Of a DNA stretch of 64,000 bases, positions 1-9,400 are shown piece by piece (within the stretch, counting starts at the first letter, position 1; each line of letters opens with the position of its first letter). The stretch is from the NCBI RefSeq assembly GCF_007489275.1, contig NZ_VLNR01000007.1, forward strand, positions 25,118-89,117, in the 5' to 3' direction. The translations under genes were made by a program, and so were the position numbers. This DNA comes from Aquimarina algiphila (GTDB lineage: Bacteria; Bacteroidota; Bacteroidia; Flavobacteriales; Flavobacteriaceae). Under the pieces are notes generated by a model. That model was not told the origin of the DNA, searched no databases, and worked only from the letters and a program-made list of their open reading frames with translations.

Positions 1-103
1 TGCAACTTTAATTATGCCATCTACCCTACACAGAAGGCAAGAGAGTTTATTAAAAAACAAGCCTGCAATTTTTGAAATAGAAATATTAGAGTTATTAAAC
101 TAA
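1..103 (+). CDS. C-terminal end of a possible FKBP-type peptidyl-prolyl isomerase (partial)
   Basis: Frame 2 is open from the window edge to a TAA at 101-103 and encodes the last 33 residues of a protein. The end reads ...KPAIFEIEILELLN. This resembles the final beta strand of FKBP-type isomerases, where an 'IP.n..LiFeIeLLei' segment closes the domain, and the preceding IMPSTLH fits the 'iPs.laYG' stretch. Only a short fragment is visible and the YG of the active site is not obvious, so the family call is weak. Confidence 0.35.
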   Translation, partial: ATLIMPSTLHRRQESLLKNKPAIFEIEILELLN

Positions 104-404
104 ATAACAATTATAAGAATGCACAATACTCTCTTTTTAATTAAAATAGGAAAAAAAGCCACAGATGGCGACCCTAAAGCAATATTTCTTATAACTATGA
201 ATTAACATCACCATTATTACAGAATCCCGAAAAATGAAACTGGTACATCTTAATATTGCAATGAATAACAACACAAAATAATAACAAATAAAAATCCAAC
301 TTATGAAAACGATACCCTATTACACTCATTAGAAGAATCACATAATAAATCATAACATAGAAAAAAACAATAAGAGTATAGCGCTGTATTCAAGTTGTTG
401 ATCA

Positions 405-423
405 TAAAGGAGTTTCTCCTTTA
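405..423. terminator. Perfect 8-bp hairpin, possible terminator
   Basis: TAAAGGAG (405-412) pairs exactly with CTCCTTTA (416-423) around a TTT loop. It lies 300 bp after the stop at 103 with no long U-tract, so it may be a terminator, a processing site or chance. Confidence 0.35.
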
Positions 424-533
424 ATAGGCCTTATCATGACTTTAGGTCTGATGTTACCCCAATATAAAAATAATGCAAGTTCGATATAAGGTATTTGTAA
501 AATCAAGGCTTAATGTTTGGTTTGAATACTTTA

Positions 534-581
534 TGTCACACTGAGCCCTTCGACAAGCTCAGGACAGGCATTGTCGAAGTG
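534..581. repeat. Dispersed palindromic repeat (flavobacterial 'cttcgacaagctcag' family)
   Basis: cttcgacaa (548-556) and ttgtcgaag (571-579) form a perfect 9-bp inverted repeat, with tgtcacactgagccc on the left. A second, shorter copy of the same word in opposite orientation (cacttcgacaagctcagtgtgaca) lies at 32615-32638, so this is a family present at least twice in 64 kb. Such elements are common in intergenic DNA of marine Flavobacteriaceae. Confidence 0.7.
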
Positions 582-612
582 TAATTAATAACCATTTTTA
601 AATTATTACAAA

Positions 613-2181
613 ATGAACAAATCCATTATATGGGGCTTGCTATGTCTTGCCTTAACCTATGTGCAACCCACATTTGCACAACTCACAAAAACCGAATGCG
701 ATCAAAAAGCTGAAACTATAATAGAGTTAAAAAACAGCTTTAAAGATTTTCCTATTCCATTTATTGACGAATTAATTAGTTTTATTACTCCATGTGCTGA
801 AAGTGGCTACGGTAGGCTTAGCCCCGCATCTGCATATGCCGCAGGATTACTTCACCTTAGAAGAGGGGGGTATACTACTTTTCCTGGAGGTAGCGTTCAA
901 GAAACATCATATTTACACTTTTTTAGGGCGTCTTATTATAAATATCCCCCAGCAATGTTGGATCACGGCATTAATCTATTAACTAAGGGATATAGAGGAA
1001 GGCATTCTATTGCTTATGGAACTATAGCTAATAACCTTGAAGCCTTAGTTGCTCAAGATTATAAAAAAGATATAGCGCATTATATCCTAGGGTACCTTTA
1101 TTTAAAAAACCTGGTATCTAATGAGGATTTTACCAATGCTACTTTGGTTGCTAAAGCAAAAACAAATTTTGAAGCTAGTAATCACCCAATGGCAAAACAT
1201 TGGTTGGCGATCATGTATTATTTTGGATATGGTGCACCTCAAAATAAGGCACTGGCAATACAAATGCTTACCGATAATAACATTCTTAATAGTACTACTT
1301 TAATAGAAACACTACAAAATCAAAATAATGATTGGATTCCCATCTCGGCAGAGGAACGTTTGGCTTCTTTGGATAATTATGCTTCAAATAATAAAGAAAT
1401 TACAATTGTAGGAAATGGAACAACTACTTTTAAAGGGCATTTTATAGTATATGATTGGACTGCCGCAGGAGTAAAGCAATATGTCCCCGTTACCTTATCG
1501 ATAACCGAAAGAGAAGATCATGGTACATATAAAAATGTTAGTTACGAACTTATAATGAATGGAGAAACGGTGGTAAAAAATGCTCGTTATGCACAGGTTA
1601 ATACTTCCGTTAATGAATTTTATAGCGGTTTTGGTTCAAGCTTAACTCTTAAACTCCCACCACTAAAAAATGTACTGCAAGATCATCCTACTAAAAACAC
1701 AATAATTCATAGTCTTACAGGTCTATATTTTAAACAAGCTACCGTTGATGGAAAAGAAGCGCTAATAGTAAAAACACCTTCTGCAAGTCAAATTGTAGAG
1801 TTTAATGAAGAAATACATACGCCTATACGAATGGTTTTATATCCCGAAACTCCAACTCCTCCAACAGCAATAACCACTATTGCAGAAACAGACATAAAAA
1901 CATCAACACCTTTAGAACTGGATAAAAACTTTGCAACTATAGCACCTAATCCTATCGGCAATCAATTTGAGATCACCTATTCTTTAGATAAAGAAGCAGA
2001 AGTGCAGATTTCTATTTATGATTTATTCGGACAACAACGTTTGAGCTTACCTAGTCAAAACAACTCGAATAGTAGCTTACAATCTACAACTATAGATAGT
2101 AGTGCTCTACCTAGTGGTACATACATTGTGCAAATGAGGATAAACGGGCAGTATTTTACTAAAACTGTAATTAAAGAATAA
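613..2181 (+). CDS. T9SS-exported protein with Sel1-like repeat region
   Basis: A 522-aa exported protein. Residues 1-23 form a signal peptide ending in TFAQ. Around residues 185-220 the stretch AKHWLAIMYYFGYGAPQNK looks like a Sel1/TPR-like helical repeat. The last 80 residues, starting at about 'IAPNPIGNQFEI' and ending GQYFTKTVIKE, are a type IX secretion C-terminal sorting domain (PNP motif, SGTYIVQ strand), so the mature protein should be secreted or surface-anchored. The middle (residues 265-410) is beta-rich and unrecognised. The next gene starts 24 bp downstream on the same strand, so co-transcription is likely. The substrate or partner is unknown. Confidence 0.8.
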   Translation: MNKSIIWGLLCLALTYVQPTFAQLTKTECDQKAETIIELKNSFKDFPIPFIDELISFITPCAESGYGRLSPASAYAAGLLHLRRGGYTTFPGGSVQETSYLHFFRASYYKYPPAMLDHGINLLTKGYRGRHSIAYGTIANNLEALVAQDYKKDIAHYILGYLYLKNLVSNEDFTNATLVAKAKTNFEASNHPMAKHWLAIMYYFGYGAPQNKALAIQMLTDNNILNSTTLIETLQNQNNDWIPISAEERLASLDNYASNNKEITIVGNGTTTFKGHFIVYDWTAAGVKQYVPVTLSITEREDHGTYKNVSYELIMNGETVVKNARYAQVNTSVNEFYSGFGSSLTLKLPPLKNVLQDHPTKNTIIHSLTGLYFKQATVDGKEALIVKTPSASQIVEFNEEIHTPIRMVLYPETPTPPTAITTIAETDIKTSTPLELDKNFATIAPNPIGNQFEITYSLDKEAEVQISIYDLFGQQRLSLPSQNNSNSSLQSTTIDSSALPSGTYIVQMRINGQYFTKTVIKE

Positions 2182-2204
2182 GCTAACCATACAAGATAAT
2201 AATT

Positions 2205-4604
2205 ATGAAATTTATATATAAAATATTAGTATTAGGTATGGTCTGCCTAATATCAAACGCTACATACGCACAAATAGAACAATATTCAGATGACGGTACA
2301 GAAAGTTGTCTCGATTGTGAAGAAAAAAGTAGTGAAACTAGTGGCTGCCTTTGTACTCAATTATTTCATTTTAATGCCTTTAATCTTGCCATACCCATAA
2401 ATAACACAAAAGAAGAATGGTTGCGTGGTCAGGAAGGCTTGTTAAAAACAGCTATGAGTGGCTTACCCACTGAAAGTTTTACAGATGTTCAAAGGAACTA
2501 TTTTAAACGTGTTGAAACCAATCAACTTGCCTTAAATTATGTCTCTAGATTATCAGCGAGTATAGCTTCAATAGAAAACTATAATGAGGCGACATTACAA
2601 ACTTCTACTGCTGCTGTAAGTATATTAGATATCAGAAAAAGAAATGGTAATTATGGAGACTTAAAATTTCGCAACAGATATCTTAAAGACATAACAGACA
2701 ATGAAGTGAATTCTTTGTATAGCGAGCAGTTAGGGGTTAGAAATAGTCAACGCGAGGCAGCGAATAGATTTGGTGTTCGTAATAGTCGTTTATTGCGTAT
2801 GCAATCTGACGGATACATATCTAACTTTTTGGCAGGTAGTCTTGTTGTACATTATAATCATTTAGATTATGAACCTGCTATTCGTTTTATGACTACCTAT
2901 ATGATTCGTAATGCAACAGGGGTTGATGATGCACCAAAAAATTTAACAGATTTTGAAGGGAATCCACTTGTTTTTTTTAATGAAGCTGACGATTATAGTT
3001 TAACGGCAGAAGGCACTGAATCACAAAACTTACAGACACTTTTTGCAAGAACAGGCGCAAGCGCACAACCAACACAAGTAGGCTATTCTCCTCCTGTCTT
3101 TGGAAACACACCTTCGGACGATGAAGTATTGTTTAATTATGCAATAAATGGTTTTGACAACAATAACTTGCTTAATTTTTTTAACAGTCAACCTGATATA
3201 AGAAAAAGAGTTAAAGATTATTTAGGATATCAAGGTTATAAAGAAAACTCTTTAAATTTGTCAGAGAGCTTATTAAATGCGGTTAATGCGGACACTCCTT
3301 TTCCTCATGCTAATTATACATATAATTCTGTAACACCTGTTAATTTTCAAACAGCATCAAACCAAGATCTCGCTTTTAATATCAAAAGAAGCTTAACATC
3401 TAATAGAGAATATTATGGTTTAGCAAAAATGCTTGAGGCTTTAGATCAAGCAAACGTTAAACCTAATTTGGTAGGTCAATTTATACAAGAAATGGCTTCT
3501 GATAATGGTATCAATATGCAAGGTGTACTTAGTTATGAAGAAACGGCTTTATTATTTGATTTTCTCATAGAAGAACAATATTTCACATTACGAGAAGCTA
3601 CATATTGGTTAAACTTTAAAGGAAACATAGGAAGTGTTTTATGGGCAAATGGTTTAAGTTTCCCGTCAATGTTACAAATCCCTTATGCGGTTGAGGGAGC
3701 TTTAGCACTTGCCAGAGGTGAAACTTTTGACTTTGCTTTTAGAAAGAAAGTGTATGATATTGCTCAAGCACTTACTTTAAATCCTGCGCAACAAAACGAG
3801 TTGATTAATATGCCAACTGAAACTGGCTTAATTTTTGATTATTTAGATGCAAATAACTTTTCAGCAAATAGTATAGCTTTTGCAAATGAGGCAAGAATTG
3901 CATATTTGGCAGGGGAGTTTGTAGATTTGGATTTACAAATAGTAAGTGATGGATTAACGGGTAAAGCAAAATGCTTACATGAATTTCTTGCAGAAAAAGG
4001 GAGTAGTTTTATTAAAAATATTATGGCTAATTTTGAAGGGAATTCAAGATTTGGAATTAAAATTGTTTCAAAACCGACAGTGCCGGGTAATGATGGAAAT
4101 AAGGTAGGCGGAAGAACTTTTGCTCCAAAAGATGGAATAATTGTAATTGAAATAAGCACAGAAAGTGTAGCATCTCGTTCAGCATTAAGTGCTGCAAGAA
4201 CAATAATACATGAATATATACACGCAGATATGTATAGAAAAATCGAAGATACATCAATACACGACCAACAAGATGTTTCTGATTTTCTTTCAATTTATTA
4301 TGATTTTGACAACACTAAATTTGAGCCAAAACCACAACATCAAACAATGGCAAAATTATATGTTAATCAAATTGCAAACACCCTAAAGGAATTTCATAAA
4401 AACGTATTAGTTGGCGATTATAATTATCTAACTAATAATGGAACAATTTCTTTGGATGATTTTTATCAAGGTTTAGCTTGGAGTGGTTTAAGAAATCACA
4501 ATGTACAAGCGTGGATTGATTTAGGAGCTGTAGAACAACAAAAATTAATAGACGCTACTCAAGAGTATTTTCATGCTACAACCAAGACTTGTCCTACAAA
4601 TTAG
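2205..4604 (+). CDS. Exported protein with C-terminal zincin metallopeptidase-like domain
   Basis: A 799-aa protein with signal peptide MKFIYKILVLGMVCLISNATYAQ. A zinc-binding HExxH motif is visible as HEYIH at residues 669-673 inside AARTIIHEYIHADMYRK. Downstream sit QHQTMAKLYVNQIA and a YQGLAWSGL segment, an arrangement I associate with metallopeptidase domains at the C-termini of Bacteroidota surface and polymorphic-toxin proteins. The third zinc ligand is not certain; the His of PQHQTMA is a candidate. Residues 60-640 match nothing I recognise. No T9SS tail is present (it ends KTCPTN), so it is periplasmic or exported another way. It is followed 19 bp later by a TIMP-like gene, which may encode its inhibitor (inference). 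Confidence 0.65.
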   Translation: MKFIYKILVLGMVCLISNATYAQIEQYSDDGTESCLDCEEKSSETSGCLCTQLFHFNAFNLAIPINNTKEEWLRGQEGLLKTAMSGLPTESFTDVQRNYFKRVETNQLALNYVSRLSASIASIENYNEATLQTSTAAVSILDIRKRNGNYGDLKFRNRYLKDITDNEVNSLYSEQLGVRNSQREAANRFGVRNSRLLRMQSDGYISNFLAGSLVVHYNHLDYEPAIRFMTTYMIRNATGVDDAPKNLTDFEGNPLVFFNEADDYSLTAEGTESQNLQTLFARTGASAQPTQVGYSPPVFGNTPSDDEVLFNYAINGFDNNNLLNFFNSQPDIRKRVKDYLGYQGYKENSLNLSESLLNAVNADTPFPHANYTYNSVTPVNFQTASNQDLAFNIKRSLTSNREYYGLAKMLEALDQANVKPNLVGQFIQEMASDNGINMQGVLSYEETALLFDFLIEEQYFTLREATYWLNFKGNIGSVLWANGLSFPSMLQIPYAVEGALALARGETFDFAFRKKVYDIAQALTLNPAQQNELINMPTETGLIFDYLDANNFSANSIAFANEARIAYLAGEFVDLDLQIVSDGLTGKAKCLHEFLAEKGSSFIKNIMANFEGNSRFGIKIVSKPTVPGNDGNKVGGRTFAPKDGIIVIEISTESVASRSALSAARTIIHEYIHADMYRKIEDTSIHDQQDVSDFLSIYYDFDNTKFEPKPQHQTMAKLYVNQIANTLKEFHKNVLVGDYNYLTNNGTISLDDFYQGLAWSGLRNHNVQAWIDLGAVEQQKLIDATQEYFHATTKTCPTN

Positions 4605-4623
4605 TAACTTAAAACCTATAGAT

Positions 4624-5409
4624 ATGAAAACAATTCAGATAGTAACGGTAATCACATTTTTATTCTTTTCAAATTTTTTGTTCTCTTGTGATTGTGAGCC
4701 ACCGCGCCTTATTAATCGATTCATTTTTAGTGATTTTGTAGCTAGTGCGAAAATTTTGAAGGTGACAAAAGACAATAAATCAAATGATTATCATAACATT
4801 GAAGTTGAAATACTTGACTTGTATAAAGGAAAAAATACCACTTCTTTAAGAATATTTAGTGCATTAGGTTCTTCTTGTTCCTTTTTAACTCCGGAAAATT
4901 CTACATGGTTAATTTTTGCAGATTACAATAAAAAAGGACAGCTTGTTTTTAATTATTGTTCTGGAGCGCAACAAATTGATCAAAGATTTAATAAAGAGAT
5001 GTTCCCAAATGCACATGAAAATCATAAACGCTCTATAGAGTTACAAACACAAGTTTTACATTATCTCAAAAATCAAAAGCTCAATCTCAAGAATGAATAT
5101 AATTTAAAAGTAGGCGTTAGTTCTGAATGTTTAAAACAATTTAGAGGCGTACAAATTAAAAATGATAGATTTGCTCTTTACGAAGTAACAATTAACAAAG
5201 ACTTGTCTATAGAAAAAGTCCATTCAATAAAGAATTTTGATAATTTAGAAATTCAAGAACAATTAATGAAATGTCTGGAGGATAATGTAAAAGTATATAA
5301 TTATAGGTCGATATTGAAAATTCCAAAAAAGACAAAAATAATACTGCCGCTTTATTTTTATCCACCAGAAAAAAGCCATCCCGGTTTTATATCCAATTTT
5401 GACTTGTAG
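4624..5409 (+). CDS. TIMP-like (NTR-fold) exported protein
   Basis: An in-frame ATG at 4573 lies inside the preceding gene. I chose the ATG at 4624 because it gives a clean signal peptide, MKTIQIVTVITFLFFSNFLFS, followed by CDCEPPR. A mature CxCxPP start, then FxxSDFVASAKILKV and later ...YKGKNTTSLRIFSALGSSCSF, resembles tissue inhibitors of metalloproteinases, whose N-terminal Cys chelates the zinc of the target peptidase. The Cys after LFS could alternatively be a lipobox, though Phe at -2 is atypical. The first 130 residues are TIMP-like; the C-terminal part (about 170-262) is unrecognised. It sits directly behind a zincin gene. Confidence 0.6.
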   Translation: MKTIQIVTVITFLFFSNFLFSCDCEPPRLINRFIFSDFVASAKILKVTKDNKSNDYHNIEVEILDLYKGKNTTSLRIFSALGSSCSFLTPENSTWLIFADYNKKGQLVFNYCSGAQQIDQRFNKEMFPNAHENHKRSIELQTQVLHYLKNQKLNLKNEYNLKVGVSSECLKQFRGVQIKNDRFALYEVTINKDLSIEKVHSIKNFDNLEIQEQLMKCLEDNVKVYNYRSILKIPKKTKIILPLYFYPPEKSHPGFISNFDL

Positions 5410-5435
5410 TTTTAAAAGCAGGAAAATAATAAAAA

Positions 5436-6116
5436 ATGAAAGACTCGCAAAATCAGCTGCAAGAGGGGAAAAATGCCCTTAAATGTTTAGTGTTTTTAAC
5501 TTTGTTGTCGTTTACATCGTTTTCTCAAAATTTAAAGGGAACGTATTGCATGAATTTTAAAGGACAAAAAGTTGATAATTGTATTACTTTTTTAGAAAAT
5601 AATAAATTCATATACAAAGGGCATTGTCGATTTGGCGATGTTGGCTCTGATTATGGAGTTGGTCATTATGAAATCAATAAAAATTCATTACGATTACACT
5701 TTGATTTAACAAAAGAAAGTTACGGAAATTATCACAATATAGAACGAAAAAAAAACACTTCTGACTCTATATATGTTAGTATTAAGGTAGTTAATAAGGA
5801 GAATGAAGTAATTCCTAGTACGAATATTGACTTAGGTAGTGGAGTTGTTAAAACAGTAGGAGTTGATGGTGTCGTTAATTTTAAAGTTAAAAAGTCTCTT
5901 GTGCCAAAAAAATGCAATGTGTATGTTATTGGATATGAACAGTATGATTTTTATCTTAACTATAACGCTGATTATAATATTGTTGTAAACTTAAACACAT
6001 CTCATGGATGCAATATCATTGATGAATTGTGGAGTTATAAGATTATAGAAAAAGATGATAAAATTATTCTTAAAAGAAACAATAAAGAATTTAGACCAAC
6101 AATCAGGTCTAAATAA
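5436..6116 (+). CDS. Small exported hypothetical protein
   Basis: A 226-aa protein with a long hydrophilic start followed by a hydrophobic segment (CLVFLTLLSFTSFSQ), probably a signal peptide cleaved after about residue 31. Residues 33-110 (LKGTYCMNFKGQK..., then short alternating strands) look like a small beta-sandwich or lipocalin-like fold. Residues 120-185 resemble a carboxypeptidase-regulatory-like beta-sandwich, with IPSTNIDLG and VVKTVGVDGVVNFKV. No T9SS tail and no lipobox. It is the last gene of the + strand run and is followed by a hairpin terminator. Function unknown. Confidence 0.55.
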   Translation: MKDSQNQLQEGKNALKCLVFLTLLSFTSFSQNLKGTYCMNFKGQKVDNCITFLENNKFIYKGHCRFGDVGSDYGVGHYEINKNSLRLHFDLTKESYGNYHNIERKKNTSDSIYVSIKVVNKENEVIPSTNIDLGSGVVKTVGVDGVVNFKVKKSLVPKKCNVYVIGYEQYDFYLNYNADYNIVVNLNTSHGCNIIDELWSYKIIEKDDKIILKRNNKEFRPTIRSK

Positions 6117-6129
6117 TAGAATAAATCAT

Positions 6130-6159
6130 AAACTAAGCCTTGATTTCAGGGCTTAGTTT
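6130..6159 (+). terminator. Rho-independent terminator
   Basis: AAACTAAGCC (6130-6139) pairs perfectly with GGCTTAGTTT (6150-6159) around a 10-nt loop and is followed by T-rich sequence. It lies 14 bp after the stop of the small exported gene. Confidence 0.8.
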
Positions 6160-6204
6160 TAACACTTTACATCTATGAAATTAACAACCAAGACTTGCCT
6201 CTAG

Positions 6205-6274
6205 CTCCGCAAAGTCTCCCGACTTCGCGGAGTTTTATTGTTGATGTATGCTACAAAGTCAGGAGACTTCGTAG
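6205..6274. repeat. Pair of related imperfect hairpins
   Basis: The first hairpin is ctccgcaaagtc (6205-6216), a tccc loop, then gacttcgcggag (6221-6232). The second is ctacaaagtc (6251-6260), an agga loop, then gacttcgtag (6265-6274). Each has one mismatch at the same stem position (a opposite c), and both share the core CAAAGTC...GACTTCG, so they look like two diverged copies of one element. The first is followed by tttta and could terminate transcription. They sit between convergent genes. Confidence 0.6.
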
Positions 6275-6407
6275 AACTTGGTTTTAGGCTAAAATGGTAT
6301 TTTATGAAAAATCCTATTTTTAATAAAAAGATAATGGGATTAAAAAAATAACGAGAATAATCATAAGACTATTCTCGCTATTACCCAAATCTGAAACCAA
6401 CCTGATA

Positions 6408-9400
6408 TTAGTATCGTATTAAAAAATTACCTTTATATCTTTCTTTATTGTTACCTCTTATAGTATAATAGTATACTCCGGGAATAAGATCTCTGGTCTC
6501 AAAAGTTATTGTGTTTTGATTAGGAACTATACGTTCTTGTCTAACGGTTCTTCCTATAATATCAATAACTGTCATTTCTAATTCATTATGTACACCTGGT
6601 ACTGTGATCGTAGTTTGAGTACTAAATGGGTTAGGATAATTCATTAATCTGATGGTCTCAGGTTGTTCATCCATTACTTGTGCCACTTCATCATTTTCAT
6701 CATCTCCGGCATCTGGAGTTTCTGGATCAATTTCTGGACTTATACTTTTGGTACTTGTAAAGGCTAAATCAGAAACTTCTACATGAAATGGTGCAAAGTT
6801 TTGATAATCTCCCTGTATAGAGAATACTACACTTCTTACTTTTTGAAAAGTTTCATTTTCTTTACTACCATTGGTAAAGTCAGAGAACGAGATTGTATGC
6901 GTCTTTTTTTCTGAAGCTGCATAAATTTTGTATCTAAGTCTATTATTCCAGTTGGTAAGGCCTTCTGTTACCAATATCACTTCGACATCTTTATCATTAA
7001 ACATTTCGAATTGCAGCGCGTCATAATCAGATATATCTAATGTAAGTTCACCAGCTAAAATATTTCTGAATAGGTTTAATGTTTCTTTTACATTACCCTT
7101 TACAATACTATTACGCTCTACGATATATGTATTCTCTTTGGTTTCTTTATCATGTTCTATTACTTCAAAAGTATCAATAGTAACCCCTTGTTGTAAGTAG
7201 TCGATACCCCATGGTCCATCGGCCAAATACAATGCATCTAATTGTGGAGAGTTTTCTCCTGTAATCGAGAATCCTATATCAAACAGATATCCTGTATCTA
7301 TAGTTACCTGCTCGTGATACGCTCCAGATAATGTGATTGTTTTTGTAATGTTTTCTTCTGGGGATTGTTCTGTTTTTCTTACGTTTCCATTAAAATTGAT
7401 ATGGTTTGAACCATGTTTGTTAATAATATTTAACGTCAATTTACCATTAGTGTAAGATCCTTTTTCTACAAATACGGTTGGTACTCGATGACTCACTTTA
7501 TGACTTCTTAATGGTTTGTCTGTTGTAAACGAATTTAAGATATGATTGGCTATATTGGCTACCTGTGATACTGATCCTCCCCATACCTGGAAGTTTGTAT
7601 AATCGCCTTCAGGATAGTTTCCGATGTTCCATAAGCTATAGATTTCATTTTCAGAATCACCTTTCTTGATAGAGAACGTCAAGGCATATTCAATTTCTCC
7701 AGTAGCTCTTTCAATTCTAGTACTTACGATGGTATGATTTTTTATTTTTACCGTTCGTACATCTAATAATTTAGAACCATTTAATCGATCACATATCGTT
7801 TTTGAATGATCATAAATAGAACCCTTTGTTGAGGTAGCTAATGCTGCTGCTACTCTTTTACTTCCTTTGTAATAATCTACAGAGAAAATTGCATTTGCGT
7901 TGGTGATAGAAATTAGATCTTCTGGGCTAGATACATACGTAGTTTCTGTGCCAAATATTCCTGTTTTTGGGAAATATATACTTAAATCATCCTTGTTACC
8001 AGATGTATATGATTTTTTTCCTGGTTGAAATCTTTTTTGTGATTTTTTAGTATTAAAAATTGAATTTGTCTTTGTTCTTGTAAAGTTACGTTTTGCAATT
8101 AGGTTTGCTAAATCTCCGTTACTTTCTAACCCACCATCATTAGCAGAAGTTACATCAGTAGCAGTATCAATATCAACATAATTATCGGTAACTATGGCAG
8201 TGTATGGACTAGCTGTGATATAGAATAATGCATCATTAAAATCCTGATCGCAAGAAGCATAATCTCTTCTGATATCTTCAAAACCTAATATGATTCTTTC
8301 ATTTTCTGGATCAGATAATAATACATTGTGATATCTTAATTCTGGATCGGTTTCTGGATTATAATCAGGATTAGAATGTAATTGCCAGTTTCCTGTTCCT
8401 ACACAACCATCAGACCAAGCATTGGCTAGTAATACCCACCCTATTCCTGTGTTAGGAGGAAAGCTTCCAATATTTACTTTATCACCAACTTCTAATCCGC
8501 CTCCACTTCCAACAGCAGATACATTAGGGAAAATAATAGTAATATCTTCTGGGACAGGCATAGATGGTGATGGATTATTAATGTCATAGGTATAGAAACC
8601 TAAAGTGTTTTTATATCCTGCTCCTTCTCCTACAAAAGTTACCCAAATATCAGCTTGTTCTTGAACAACAACATCGGTATCATAGCCTGAAGAAATATAA
8701 TGTGGATTAAAATCTGGTACAGGGTATCCTTCTGGTAAAGCATCATTAATCATATCTATAGTTTCCTGACTCACTACGTCTTTTTCGTCAAAGTATAATG
8801 GGGTACCATCAGAAGAAAAATCTCCTAAGTAATTATATCGGTCACAAATTTCAGGAATTGGGAAACTGTTTGGGCTTTGTCCTCCATTTTCAGGAGCAAA
8901 ACTACTTTTTCTTAAGTCAAAACTATCATCTAACCCATCATTATCGTTATCTATTCCAGAAGCGGTTGTTTCTGCCACTCCATCACCATCACTATCATAA
9001 GCTTCTGTGCTGTCTAAAATACCGTTATTATCAGAATCAGTATCCAAATGATCATACCCATCTGTACCATCTGTATTTACCGTTCCGTTTGTTGTTCCGC
9101 CAAAATCAGTATCAAAAGCATCATCTAACCCATCTTTATCCTCATCAATATTAGAAAGACCAATGTATGCATTACTTTCTTGTCCTTCTATAATATCTAC
9201 AATTCCATCATTATCAGAATCAATATCATAACAATCATAGATGTTGTCGTTATCTGTATCTAAAGGAATAAAAGTAGTACCTGTTTGATCAGGATCAAAA
9301 GAATTAGCTATACCGTCATTATCTGTATCCTGAAAATTAGTGTCAGATCCATTATAAATTCCGTCGTTATTAGTGTCTTTATCTCCTTGACCAGCTTCTA

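Larger units (their letters stand above)
104..612. other. Intergenic region, 509 bp, no gene seen
   Basis: Very AT-rich. It holds a perfect hairpin at 405-423 and a dispersed flavobacterial palindromic repeat at 534-581, annotated separately. The longest ATG-started reading frame that I checked is about 15 codons. No convincing TAnnTTTG promoter was found before the gene at 613. Confidence 0.6.

Noticed and set aside
3839-4293. Minus-strand frames of 106 and 78 codons
   Set aside because: Both are antisense to the zincin domain, where the plus-strand frame has a signal peptide and HEYIH motif.
8798-9154. Plus-strand reading frame of 118 codons rich in His, Tyr and Leu
   Set aside because: It is antisense to the thrombospondin type 3 repeats of the large surface protein; its composition is the mirror of DxDxDG repeats and it has no promoter or homologous motif.
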